Source of the DNA: Caldifarciminota bacterium
Lineage (GTDB): Bacteria > Hydrothermota > Tepidihabitantia > Tepidihabitantales > Tepidihabitantaceae
Length of the DNA: 64,000 bases
Reading direction: 5' to 3'
NCBI GenBank assembly: GCA_026418295.1
Contig: JAOABP010000002.1
Coordinates: forward strand, 226,367-290,366
Part shown: piece after piece, positions 52,401 through 60,865 of the stretch
Layout of the letters: each line of letters opens with the position of its first letter
How positions within the stretch are numbered: position 1 is the stretch's first letter
The notes under the pieces: generated by a model
Seen by the model: only the letters and a program-made list of their open reading frames with translations
What the model was told of the DNA's origin: nothing
The model's database searches: none
Made by a program: the position numbers and the translations under genes

Positions 52401-55037
52401 ATCCTCGGCATCGAGCCGGCGGTTGCCCTCGGTACCACTCTGATTCCCCAGCAGATCGTAATCATCGTTACCTTCATCATTTGAACCCTGATTCCAGAGC
52501 GAATCTTCACCAAATACTGTATCTAAACCGGTATCTTCCCATTCATCAAGCACTCCATTCCCGTTGCGATCCTCAGTATCTAAGTAACCGTTATACCCCT
52601 TGATTGTTCCATCCCGGGAACGACGCGGTGCATCCTCATCAATTGCCATTCCAACAGTAATATGAACATTCCCGTTTCCCCTGCGTGACCGGAGGATCAT
52701 TTCCAGATTCTCGATTTCTGTAAAGTTCATTCCCAGCTGGCCCGCTGGCGCCTGCATGATACCTGCCCATGATGCATCATTGTCAGGGGTAAACACCAGT
52801 TTTAAAATATCACGCGTCTCCCTCCCTTCATCACCGATATCAGGCCCGAAAACACTGTCCTTTCTTACTTTCTCCCGGGGCGTAAACCATTTCAACGGTG
52901 CTGTGGCAAAATTCGCCGTATCTTTAGTAACCGGGACGGAGGCAAATGACCAGAGCATTGCCGTATTGGAAACATCACGCGATATCACTGTGCCTTCGAA
53001 ATCATCCAGATAGGCAACCCCGCGGGTATTGGGATTGGGCATAGAAATTGCCCCTTCGGTTTTAATCTCGAAGCGGGATGGGGTTTGCGTCCAAAGCAAA
53101 GGCAGTCGGTCCAGAAACGCTGTTACTGCATCCGAACTTGCTCCATAGGAGATATCTCCCTCAGCAATCATCCTTTGAAAAGGTTCTGAACCCAGCTGCG
53201 GTTTTTCTTCGCGGATCCCCTCATTGCGGTAAAAGAAACTGGTGCCGATTTTTCCGTTCTGAAGAAATGTTCCTTCAACTCTGGTCCCGACAAGCGATTT
53301 TTGAGTGATCGAAAACCACGGCTGGTATTCAAAATTCACCTGAATATCAGCATCGGGTGGTAGGGGCTTTAAAAAGGTAAGTATTCCCGTTTTATAATCA
53401 ATGCTGTAATCTGTGCCTCTGGTTTTCACCTGCCCGTTTACCGTCACTCTTTCCGAACCTTCTAATATATCGGTCTGCCCCAAATAGTAAGTCTCAGTAA
53501 GCGTGTAGTATGAAACTACCATGAAATATTTTCTGCCTGCACCCGGAGGCAGAAAGTCTGGATCGACCCGATAAATTATTGAATCCTTAACCGATAGCGA
53601 TTCATAGGCAAACGGGTGCTGCAAGGGAAATTTGATTAAACCCGACTTGCTTTCAAATACCGGGTAATCCAGTCGACCGTCGCCATCCGGATCGAGGCCT
53701 AAAATTTGCAAAAATGGTTTACCAAAGAAAGGGCTCTCTCGGCTATTTTCATAGTCATAATGCTGTCCTTCGGGATTGTACCGGTACAGTCTAATCGTAT
53801 CTAACTTTACATCGCTCTGCCTTAATTGATAGCAGTTGCGCAGTTGCAGATCCCATGCCCGAGATAGAGAATCGGTAACTTCGGGTTTGATTAAACAAAG
53901 AACCAGAGAATCACGAAGCGTCTGTCCACCGATTGTATCGTTCTCCTTATAGATTACCACCCCGATAACATAATTCCGTTCTATGGATGATATAAACTCC
54001 AGGATGTTACCTGGCTGCAAGACATAATCTACGCCTGGAACTTTCAAATCAAAATCACCACCGGTACGATCGTAGCTCCACCAGCTGGGATTCGGCACCA
54101 CTGAATCCGGATTGTCGGGAAAGACAGTCGCAATCGCCCTGGTTGTAGCCTGATTATTCCCCGAGTTTTTATCGTCGATATAAACTCTTAATCCGGTTAA
54201 GCGCTCAGAACTGTCAACACCGGGCAATCGGTAAAATCGCCGCTGCACGAAATCCGTATCCCAGATAGTATCAACGGTAATACGACGCCGCCCTGTAAAA
54301 TTCTGGCTTTGACTCTGGGACCCCTCCTGGGAAGCAACAGCGTAAATATCCGCACCAGCAATTTTGCCTCGTGCTGATATTCCAAATAACCCCTGATGTG
54401 CAGGTAGATCACCGGTATAAATTGATCCCGGAATATAGAGGCGGGTATCCCCAAGCTCAACAGATTGAACAATATCGTCCTCGGTTCCTGTGTACTGAAG
54501 CTTTATTTTATTCTGCTGTTCCTCACGCTCAGAATTATGATCCAGGGTAATTTTAGTCCGTTCTCCAATTGTCCCGTTTACATTAACTGCAAGCTGCTGC
54601 TCCAGTTTCAGTTCCGGGAATAAATTCTGCCCGCTGAACATCTGTGTCGCGCCCTTGATTACTGTCTGACTGCCTCCCAAGGTAATCCGGTCACTTCCCG
54701 AGATATCAATTCTCGAACCCTCTCCCAAAAGTGGCAACTTGGGCAACTGGATATCAGGAATCAGGCCGGAAGGTTCGGCTGCCAGCTCCCGCTGTTGCAT
54801 AGTAAGCTGTGCCTGCTTCTGCCAGGCAGTAACAACCGCGTTTTTGATGGAATATTCAAGATACTGATCAATCGGAACGATCTTATCTATACCAAGATAA
54901 ATGTTGTTTTGCCATTTCTCCAGGAATACAATTCCCAAGGAGTAATCTACCCGCGGGACTATCTGAGGTTGCTCGAGTAAAGAGTAGGCAATTACCCAAT
55001 TAAACAGGATAAGAAAAACCCTGAACGGTCTGCTCAC
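49416..55037 (-). CDS. sprA: SprA/Sov-family type IX secretion translocon protein
   Basis: 1873 aa, signal-peptide start (PFRVFLILFNWVIAYSLL), then the SprA/Sov pattern: a conserved N-terminal domain with EGSRIDISGSDRITLGGSQTVIKG and TLDHNSEREEQQNKIKLQYTG, repeated KTGILTF/YTLTETYYLGQTDILEGSERV segments, MPNPNTRGVAYLDDFEGT, the Asp-rich EDRNGNGVLDEWEDTGLD stretch, and a long C-terminal barrel of alternating strands ending in VDLSMWVLFKF. SprA forms the giant outer-membrane channel through which type IX cargo passes; Bacteroidota homologues are about 2400 aa, so this is a short version. Start is GTG at 55037, overlapping the dxs stop. Confidence 0.9.
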   Translation of the reverse strand: MSRPFRVFLILFNWVIAYSLLEQPQIVPRVDYSLGIVFLEKWQNNIYLGIDKIVPIDQYLEYSIKNAVVTAWQKQAQLTMQQRELAAEPSGLIPDIQLPKLPLLGEGSRIDISGSDRITLGGSQTVIKGATQMFSGQNLFPELKLEQQLAVNVNGTIGERTKITLDHNSEREEQQNKIKLQYTGTEDDIVQSVELGDTRLYIPGSIYTGDLPAHQGLFGISARGKIAGADIYAVASQEGSQSQSQNFTGRRRITVDTIWDTDFVQRRFYRLPGVDSSERLTGLRVYIDDKNSGNNQATTRAIATVFPDNPDSVVPNPSWWSYDRTGGDFDLKVPGVDYVLQPGNILEFISSIERNYVIGVVIYKENDTIGGQTLRDSLVLCLIKPEVTDSLSRAWDLQLRNCYQLRQSDVKLDTIRLYRYNPEGQHYDYENSRESPFFGKPFLQILGLDPDGDGRLDYPVFESKSGLIKFPLQHPFAYESLSVKDSIIYRVDPDFLPPGAGRKYFMVVSYYTLTETYYLGQTDILEGSERVTVNGQVKTRGTDYSIDYKTGILTFLKPLPPDADIQVNFEYQPWFSITQKSLVGTRVEGTFLQNGKIGTSFFYRNEGIREEKPQLGSEPFQRMIAEGDISYGASSDAVTAFLDRLPLLWTQTPSRFEIKTEGAISMPNPNTRGVAYLDDFEGTVISRDVSNTAMLWSFASVPVTKDTANFATAPLKWFTPREKVRKDSVFGPDIGDEGRETRDILKLVFTPDNDASWAGIMQAPAGQLGMNFTEIENLEMILRSRRGNGNVHITVGMAIDEDAPRRSRDGTIKGYNGYLDTEDRNGNGVLDEWEDTGLDTVFGEDSLWNQGSNDEGNDDYDLLGNQSGTEGNRRLDAEDIDRNGFSRYNHYFEYTISLGETKYSTPLFNGWRLYRLPLRDSTLYSKVGNPKWEDIRIVRIWLDGFSSTDTIELFSLQFLGTKWRNPRISDITPSNSAPLDTNEKVWVSQVSKKTDTSYSSPFELKRDVTGVIETEASLLLGYHNLHYNRQAWVVKTTTSGEDYRDYQDLRFFVHDDGNELECFIRLGSDSINYYEFRAPITSGRKIPGRDGKWFEFVIPLDSFPKLKVLRESLHIRPESIYSVRYQDYVFSVRGNPVLSNIIWNALGIANRQQKQVSGGIWFDDMRLTAPRKEPGYGLTAQTAVQLGDFVALGLRWNYSDPNFRRFSEARGVRTGGYSQNLGADIRLNLDRILPRQWGISIPVTYNRTRQTSLPKYSPIWPDLRLTGAQQESRSSASHSQEIVLGNFVKQKSGNKILNYTIEAMNFSWRRRWAGNHSYPYYDSSSYTGWQWGYGIRPELKIPLGGDKELYPLPREIRLGINSGARTDIRSDTVRADTARGKGVSSNFDISFSPVEDLSIDYGWDSERDLLVSAQDTVLFLQLGTEASRSENFGVAYEIEIGDALTPSIEFDGEFNQERPKTGTRYADYRNLTNSGELTIGTAFDIAEISERLESRELKARSAMQSQIRSPQTRGTRRTINIPGDSTVLPVITDSAGTTADSGSITKSNVSSINISKIFREITQYFEPLEINYSISRSSDYLGIQQVAPWQYRLGFSDTIPLDSLAGRVNRTRDLNNSLRLSGGIGFREFSARLGYDLTRSRTRAILGAHADQNIVWPQVELNLGKVHNLFKTLATDSRLTSNYRRVTSMRAELLPVATGGETLAVFGRGETRTADFNPLISWQTTWKKRISSNIAFSYSRNLAITYLTASGIGRSEIDTRNQGINGSLSYAFSAPQGLKIPFLRNVRFSQDVSLTWQFRYGQTVRQQSVWNEAGEVNTVPQQRDNTASTSLGASYRFSRTIEAGLNTGYSYTKGITGISNERVDLSMWVLFKF

Positions 55038-56896
55038 TGAAAAAACTCCTTGAAGATGTGGGTTAATTTGTCCGCGCTCAGATTATTTTGCTGAAGTAAA
55101 AGCGACCTTGGGCCATGTTCAATGAAACGGTCTTCAAGACCAATGCGTCGCAATCGGCAGGGAATATTGTTTTTCTCCAAAACGAGGCTAACCGCATTTC
55201 CAAATCCACCGTAAAGAGTATTTTCTTCCACTGAAATCAATTTCCCGCAAATCGTCGCCAGTTGTTTTATCAGGGCAACATCAACCGGTTTTGCTGAACG
55301 GGCATCTGCTACCGTAATATTAATTCCCTGTGCTGACAGGTTCCGGGCAGCGTATAAGGAAGGAATTACGGTCGATCCGAGTGCCAGCACTGCTCCATCG
55401 GTTCCCTCCGTTAAGATTTCACCATTTCCTGGCACGATTGGTTTCCGGACGGCTGGGATTGGTTCCACTTCACTACCGCCACGTGGATACCTGATTGCTA
55501 TCGGACCATCATCATAGTTTACTGCAAATTCAAGCATGCTTTCCAGGTCCAGTCCGTCGCGGGGTGCAAAGACAACCATTTCCGGCATCATCAGCAGGTA
55601 ACTTAAATCGTAAGCACCATGGTGGGTAGGACCATCTTCGCCGACTATACCTGCCCGGTCAATGGCAAATACTACCGGCAATTTCTGCAGGCAGACATCC
55701 TGCAAGACCTGATCCACGGCGCGAAGGAGAAAAGTAGAATATATTGCGACCACCGGCTTCATTCCATTCTGAGCAAGTCCGGCAGCAAATGTTACTGCAT
55801 GCTGCTCTGCAATTCCGACATCAAAAAACCGGTCAGGAAATTTTTCGCGGAACTGTCTTAAACCGGTTCCAAGACACATACCGGCAGTGATTGCCACAAT
55901 GCGGGAATCCTTTTCTGCCAACTCTACCAACTTTGCACCAAAATGTTCGGTAAAAGTCCTTGCTGGATGAGACAAGGGTTCACCAGTCTTGATATCGAAG
56001 GGACCGATTCCATGAAACAACTCCGGGTTTTTAAGGGCGGGATCGTAACCAATTCCCTTCTTAGTAACCACATGGATTAGAATCGGACCAGAGAGATTTT
56101 CGACTCTTTTAAAAGTTGTCAGCAGCTCATTAAAATCATGACCATTCACCGGACCAATGTAACGAAACCCGAGTTCTTCAAAAAAAATGCTGGGCACGAC
56201 AAGATTTTTTAATCCTTCTTCAAGTTTTCGTGCTGCTATTCGCGCCTTTTCGCTAAGGTGTCGCGGAAGATATCCTAGTAATGTCCAGGTATCTTCCTTA
56301 ATGCGATTATACATGCGACCGGTGATCACGCGATTCAAATAAGAAGCCATCGCACCGGAGGAACGGGCAATTGACATTTCATTGTCGTTGAGGATGATAA
56401 TAACATTTTCTTGAAGCGACCCGGCATGGTTTAACGATTCAAATGCCATACCGGTAACGATTGAACCGTCTCCTATTACCGCAATTGTGCGGCGCTGATT
56501 ATTTTGCAGACGGTCAGCTACCGTCATCCCTAAGGCAACGGATATTGAATTCCCTGAATGTCCTGTATCAAATACATCGTATTTACTTTCGCAGCGCTTG
56601 GGAAAGCCAGCGATCCCGCCGTATTGACGAAGGGTGTTAAATTTTTCCCTCCGGCCTGTAATTAATTTATGGGTATAGCACTGATGCCCCACATCCCAGA
56701 TTATTCGATCATGGGGTGTTTTAAAAATATAATGAAGCGCAAGCGTCAACTCTACCACTCCAAGATTGGGCGCAACATGCCCACCGGTCCTGGCGGTAGT
56801 AGTAATTATCACTTCCCGTATCTCCGCCGCAAGCATGCGCAATTCCTTGACCGATAATTTTCTCAAATCTTCTGGAGATTCAATCAGTTCCAGCAT
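55034..56896 (-). CDS. dxs: 1-deoxy-D-xylulose-5-phosphate synthase
   Basis: A thiamine diphosphate enzyme that condenses pyruvate and glyceraldehyde 3-phosphate, the first step of the MEP isoprenoid pathway. The 620-aa protein has the TPP-binding GDGSIVTGMAFESLNHAG...NDNEMSI motif, WDVGHQCYTHKLITGR and the transketolase-type pyrimidine-binding segment GIAEQHAVTFAAGLA with catalytic Glu. It follows the polyprenyl synthase gene by 7 nt and overlaps sprA (GTGA). Length is normal. Confidence 0.97.
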   Translation of the reverse strand: MLELIESPEDLRKLSVKELRMLAAEIREVIITTTARTGGHVAPNLGVVELTLALHYIFKTPHDRIIWDVGHQCYTHKLITGRREKFNTLRQYGGIAGFPKRCESKYDVFDTGHSGNSISVALGMTVADRLQNNQRRTIAVIGDGSIVTGMAFESLNHAGSLQENVIIILNDNEMSIARSSGAMASYLNRVITGRMYNRIKEDTWTLLGYLPRHLSEKARIAARKLEEGLKNLVVPSIFFEELGFRYIGPVNGHDFNELLTTFKRVENLSGPILIHVVTKKGIGYDPALKNPELFHGIGPFDIKTGEPLSHPARTFTEHFGAKLVELAEKDSRIVAITAGMCLGTGLRQFREKFPDRFFDVGIAEQHAVTFAAGLAQNGMKPVVAIYSTFLLRAVDQVLQDVCLQKLPVVFAIDRAGIVGEDGPTHHGAYDLSYLLMMPEMVVFAPRDGLDLESMLEFAVNYDDGPIAIRYPRGGSEVEPIPAVRKPIVPGNGEILTEGTDGAVLALGSTVIPSLYAARNLSAQGINITVADARSAKPVDVALIKQLATICGKLISVEENTLYGGFGNAVSLVLEKNNIPCRLRRIGLEDRFIEHGPRSLLLQQNNLSADKLTHIFKEFFQ

Positions 56897-56903
56897 ATTA
56901 TCC

Positions 56904-57743
56904 TCATTTCCGCCGTTTAAGAATCAGTTCTGTCAATTGAGCGAAAAAGTCAAACTCAGGCCCCAACCGACGAAATCTCATTTCCGTACTTTTTGCTAAT
57001 TTCTGTGCTTCGAGTTGTAACTGATTGAAGGTTAAATTGATATTCCGTCCAACGGACGAATCCGGACTGCGGTCCGTCTCATAGTCGAGCAAATCGTCAG
57101 TCAACTGGAATAAAGTTCCCAGATCGACACCCAGCTTAAATAACCGCTTTTCCCGTTCGGCACTGGCGCCAGCGATGATAGCACCAGTACTGATGGCAGC
57201 CGCAAAGAATTCCGCCGTTTTTAATTTGGCAATTCTGAAGTAATCCATTTCTGAAAATTGATCAATGTCGAGGATCTGACCGCCCGCCATTCCGCTAGGT
57301 CCAATAGCTGAAGATATAGCATGTATTGCCCTGATTTTCCGTTCGTCAGGCGCCCTGCTCAGTGCAAAAACCTCAAATGCCTTAGCTAGTAACGCATCGC
57401 CTGCAATGATCGCTGTCGCTTCGTCAAATTTCCTGTGAAGGCTGGGCCGACCACGTCGGTAATTATCATTATCAATGGCTGGAAGATCATCATGAATCAG
57501 CGAAAAGGAATGTATCAATTCCAATCCGCAACAGAAAGGCAATATCCAGTCACGTCGTCTCCCACCACATGCAAAATAGGTCTCCAAGGCCAGAATGGGC
57601 CTGATACGCTTACCGGGGCTGAGAACACTATAACGCATTGCAGCAGCAAGTCGCTCGGGAACTGCAACACCAAATTTCAAAACCCGATTCAAATGGAGGT
57701 TAATTAGCCGGCGGTCACTTTCAATCCTTGCTGTTATATTCAT
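56904..57743 (-). CDS. ispA: Polyprenyl (farnesyl/geranylgeranyl) diphosphate synthase
   Basis: Short-chain trans-prenyltransferase that condenses IPP with allylic diphosphates. Both Asp-rich motifs are present: HDDLPAIDNDNYRRG (first, with the two-residue insertion typical of bacterial FPP/GGPP synthases) and QLTDDLLDYETDR (second). GKRIRPILALETYFACGG is the conserved substrate-binding Arg region. Chain length (C15 or C20) cannot be fixed from the sequence alone. 279 aa, TAATG overlap with folD, followed by dxs, giving a joined MEP/prenyl unit. Confidence 0.92.
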   Translation of the reverse strand: MNITARIESDRRLINLHLNRVLKFGVAVPERLAAAMRYSVLSPGKRIRPILALETYFACGGRRRDWILPFCCGLELIHSFSLIHDDLPAIDNDNYRRGRPSLHRKFDEATAIIAGDALLAKAFEVFALSRAPDERKIRAIHAISSAIGPSGMAGGQILDIDQFSEMDYFRIAKLKTAEFFAAAISTGAIIAGASAEREKRLFKLGVDLGTLFQLTDDLLDYETDRSPDSSVGRNINLTFNQLQLEAQKLAKSTEMRFRRLGPEFDFFAQLTELILKRRK

Positions 57744-58618
57744 TAACGCTCCGTTTTTAATCCCGAATTTATCTCAGCAGCCAAAACTGTATTGCTCAAC
57801 AGCATTGCTACGGTCATCGGTCCCACACCACCAGGAACCGGCGTAATTGCTGATGATTTCCTAACTGCAGTTTCAAAATTTACGTCCCCTACTATTCCCC
57901 CATCGGTTCTGTTGATACCAGCATCAATGATAACTACTCCTTCATTTATCATCTCCCCGGTAACAAAATTAGGTTTGCCGACTGCTACGACAAGTATTTC
58001 CGCAATTTTGCATATTGAAATCAAATCTCTGGTTTGACTGTGAGCAACGACGATTGTGGCATCCCCATACTCACCCTTACGAAGTAATAGATTTGCCAAA
58101 GGTCTGCCCACCAACAGACCTCGTCCGATTATCACCGTGCGTCTGCCGGATGTACTAATTGAGTATCTTCGAAGCAATTCTACGATCCCCGCTGGAGTTG
58201 CAGGAATAAAAACCGGGTTGCCAGCTAACAATCGTCCCAGATTGATTGGTGTCAACCCGTCAACATCCTTATTGGGTGCAATTAACCCCAACATTACTTC
58301 AGTATCAATATGTTTGGGAATCGGTAATTGAAGGATAATTCCATGAACTGCTGGATTTTCATTAAGACGATTGATTGTGTCAATCACTTCATGCTCTTGA
58401 GTTCCTTCGGGAAAGTGAATCACCTCGGATTCTATTCCCAGTTGTTTACAGGCGTTTACTTTATTGGACACATATATAAGAGAAGGGGGGTATGAGCCGA
58501 TCATAACGATACTCAATTTGGGATTTATACCACGCCCTTTTAATTCTGCAACTCTAACCTTGAGCTCATCTTTAATCTGTTTAGCAATTGACTTACCGTC
58601 TAAAATCAAAGGGTGCAT
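57743..58618 (-). CDS. folD: Bifunctional methylenetetrahydrofolate dehydrogenase/cyclohydrolase
   Basis: FolD oxidises 5,10-methylene-THF and hydrolyses the product to 10-formyl-THF with NADP+. The 291-aa product has the catalytic Tyr/Lys segment SYPPSLIYVSNKVNACKQLG, ILQLPIPKHID, the nucleotide-binding VIIGRGLLVGRPLANLLLRKG and the C-terminal TPVPGGVGPMTVAMLLSNT. It heads the folD-ispA-dxs-sprA-comEA operon. AAAGGAG stands 6 nt before the ATG, so this gene uses a conventional leader. Confidence 0.96.
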   Translation of the reverse strand: MHPLILDGKSIAKQIKDELKVRVAELKGRGINPKLSIVMIGSYPPSLIYVSNKVNACKQLGIESEVIHFPEGTQEHEVIDTINRLNENPAVHGIILQLPIPKHIDTEVMLGLIAPNKDVDGLTPINLGRLLAGNPVFIPATPAGIVELLRRYSISTSGRRTVIIGRGLLVGRPLANLLLRKGEYGDATIVVAHSQTRDLISICKIAEILVVAVGKPNFVTGEMINEGVVIIDAGINRTDGGIVGDVNFETAVRKSSAITPVPGGVGPMTVAMLLSNTVLAAEINSGLKTER

Positions 58619-58794
58619 AAAATTCTCCTTTTACTCAACAAATAACCACACATCGACTCTCTTTTGAAAACGGACGATGTAGAATCAACTATTCTCGTAT
58701 CGCTATCTGCTAAAGCCATTAAATACCAGAACTGATCTCTATATTGCTACCTCCTATAGCTCTTTATGGTTTCAGATTCAAATTTCATTGTCTA

Positions 58795-60222
58795 TCAGTT
58801 TCGTGGTTGAACGGCAATAAACATCGGCTGCCTGTTTCTTTTAATGTATACAAGAACGGGTTCGTTTAATCCGGCAATCTCTTTAGTAATCTGTTCAAAA
58901 TCATGTCGGTCCATAATTTGTCGTTCGTCTATTTTTAAAATAATATCTCCGGGTTGAAAACCGGCTTCTTCCGCAAGCGAATGAGGTTTGACCGATAGTA
59001 CTTTAACGCCCTGTTCACAACCAGCATATTCTTTATCTTCAGAAGACAGGTCTGCAACTTCCAAACCGAGCCAATCATTATTTTGATCTTTGACACTCGG
59101 CAGCTGGGACTGAATTAGTTCGGGAAATTCACTTAATACCGCCCTCTTGATTAAAACACTTCCTTTACGAATAATCCGCAATGTCACCCGGGTTCCCGGT
59201 CTTAAATCGGCGATCATCTCCCGAAACTGTTTTACCCCCGTAACCGGCTCTCCATTAACATCCAGTATCACATCCCCAACCCGCAAACCGGCTTTTTCCG
59301 CAGGCGTATGAGGTATTACTTCACTAATCAAAATGCCGTGATTAACAGTTAATTTCAAAGCCTTTCGCAACTGTTCGGTAATTTCTTGGGGTACAATTCC
59401 AAGATAACCTCTGGTTACCTTTCCGTATTTTATCAACTGTTCGGCTACATTTTTTACGTAGTTGACAGGAATTGCGAACCCTATACCGATATTTACCCCC
59501 AGTGGAGAACTGATGGCTGTATTTATACCAATAAGCTCTCCGCGGATATTAACCAGCGCTCCACCAGAATTACCTGGATTAATGGCTGCATCGGTCTGGA
59601 TAAAATCCTGTCTAGTGGGTCCTCCCGGCAGCTGAAACCCCGATCTTCCTATAGCAGAAATAACGCCAACGGTTACTGTTCCTTGTAAACCATAAGGATT
59701 ACCGATTGCAATCGCCCAGTCCCCAACCTTGATACTTGCAGGATCGGCAAATTTTATCGGAACCAAGGAAACTGTGGGTTTTATTATCTTGATAACAGCC
59801 AAGTCAGTCTGGGGATCAACCCCTATAATCGAGATGTTTTCATTTTTAAACTCGGTCCCATCATTTAATTTCACTATGATATTATCATAGCCTGCAATCA
59901 GATGATTATTAGTAACAATATAACCGTCACTACTTATAATAACACCAGAGCCCAATGAATACACATTTCGTTCCGGGAGATAGAAATCCCACGGGAAAAA
60001 TTCAAAAAATTCATCATTCCAAGGTTTAAGCGGATTTGAACTTTTAATTTTTCGCTCCGCCGAAATATTTACAACAGAAGGAAGAACTCGTTCAACGATG
60101 GAAGTAAAGGGACTGTGAGCGAGCAAAGATTCAGGTAATTGGGGTAGAGCCAATAAAGAATTGACCATAAATAATGAACCCACTAATACAGTGATTACCT
60201 TATCAATCAGGGAATTAATCAC
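58795..60222 (-). CDS. DegP/HtrA-family periplasmic serine protease
   Basis: 475 aa with a signal or anchor helix (VITVLVGSLFMVNSLLAL), a trypsin-like domain with triad His107 (TNNHLIAG), Asp140 (DPQTDLAVI) and Ser219 (NPGNSGGALV), and two PDZ domains (about 275-365 and 375-470). It matches Do/DegP-type proteases that degrade misfolded envelope proteins, useful in a cell exporting large surface proteins. The start is GTG at 60222, overlapping the stop of the zinc-binding protein gene; that pairing suggests co-regulation. A 176-nt gap follows before folD. Confidence 0.93.
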   Translation of the reverse strand: MINSLIDKVITVLVGSLFMVNSLLALPQLPESLLAHSPFTSIVERVLPSVVNISAERKIKSSNPLKPWNDEFFEFFPWDFYLPERNVYSLGSGVIISSDGYIVTNNHLIAGYDNIIVKLNDGTEFKNENISIIGVDPQTDLAVIKIIKPTVSLVPIKFADPASIKVGDWAIAIGNPYGLQGTVTVGVISAIGRSGFQLPGGPTRQDFIQTDAAINPGNSGGALVNIRGELIGINTAISSPLGVNIGIGFAIPVNYVKNVAEQLIKYGKVTRGYLGIVPQEITEQLRKALKLTVNHGILISEVIPHTPAEKAGLRVGDVILDVNGEPVTGVKQFREMIADLRPGTRVTLRIIRKGSVLIKRAVLSEFPELIQSQLPSVKDQNNDWLGLEVADLSSEDKEYAGCEQGVKVLSVKPHSLAEEAGFQPGDIILKIDERQIMDRHDFEQITKEIAGLNEPVLVYIKRNRQPMFIAVQPRN

Positions 60223-60821
60223 GAAACCGTCTCCCTTAAGGAGGAAATTGTTGCCTCAATATTGACAAAATTCATTCCCACAACCCCAGAAATCAATCGT
60301 ACTATATCAACACCTTTTATTCTAGCTGTACGGACCTGGCGGAGTATATACTTCAGACAAGTATTCAGTTGCGATGATTCGTACTTGGCTGTATTGGTGG
60401 CTCCAAGTTTTTCGTAGTGAGATAAGATTTTCTCCAAACCAGAAACCAATAGCTGCACATTAGGATTTACAGACTTGGGCGCATAAATCAACCCCTTCTC
60501 CTTGATGCGTCGGCGTTCTATAACATTTTCTAATGCCTCAACAATTTCATCGTCATTGGGGAAAGGCGTAGATTTAGTCTTAATTATTGCCAGCCTCAAA
60601 TTATGAAGCACCTCGAACCAATTTCTTTCAAATTCACTGTCTCCATATATATTCAGCAACTTCTCTAAGGCTGCTTTTCTACTTTCTAGTAGATATTCAC
60701 ACCCATCTGGACATTGAATAATTGTCCGTCGCAGACGGCCACAGCATCGTGAACAAATTTCCATCTTTACTGCAGAACATAACCGATTACCGCGTCTTGA
60801 ACAATACAAACACTTGGACAT
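60219..60821 (-). CDS. Cys-rich zinc-binding protein, function unknown
   Basis: 200 aa. The first 45 residues hold eight cysteines (Cys4, 7, 15, 23, 26, 27, 37, 41), arranged CxxC ... CSRCCG ... CPDGC, able to bind two zinc ions. The remainder is predicted helical with no recognised domain. It may be a regulator or chaperone for the protease that follows, but this is only suggested by the 4-nt overlap. The ATG stands 5 nt after a -10 box, so a leaderless mRNA is likely. Confidence 0.75.
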   Translation of the reverse strand: MSKCLYCSRRGNRLCSAVKMEICSRCCGRLRRTIIQCPDGCEYLLESRKAALEKLLNIYGDSEFERNWFEVLHNLRLAIIKTKSTPFPNDDEIVEALENVIERRRIKEKGLIYAPKSVNPNVQLLVSGLEKILSHYEKLGATNTAKYESSQLNTCLKYILRQVRTARIKGVDIVRLISGVVGMNFVNIEATISSLRETVS

Positions 60822-60826
60822 ATCAT

Positions 60827-60854
60827 AGTATAATCAGCGGACATTTTACTGCAA
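60827..60854 (-). promoter_or_regulatory. Promoter of the zinc-protein/degP pair, leaderless type
   Basis: On the minus strand TTGCAG (60854-60849), 16-nt spacer, TATACT (60832-60827), then 5 nt to the ATG at 60821. Confidence 0.55.
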
Positions 60855-60865
60855 GTTTTACACTA

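Noticed and set aside
58609-58719. Short minus-strand frame of about 36 codons upstream of folD
   Set aside because: No suitably placed ribosome-binding site; it overlaps the folD start and its product has no family. A GGAGG further upstream is about 30 nt from its ATG.
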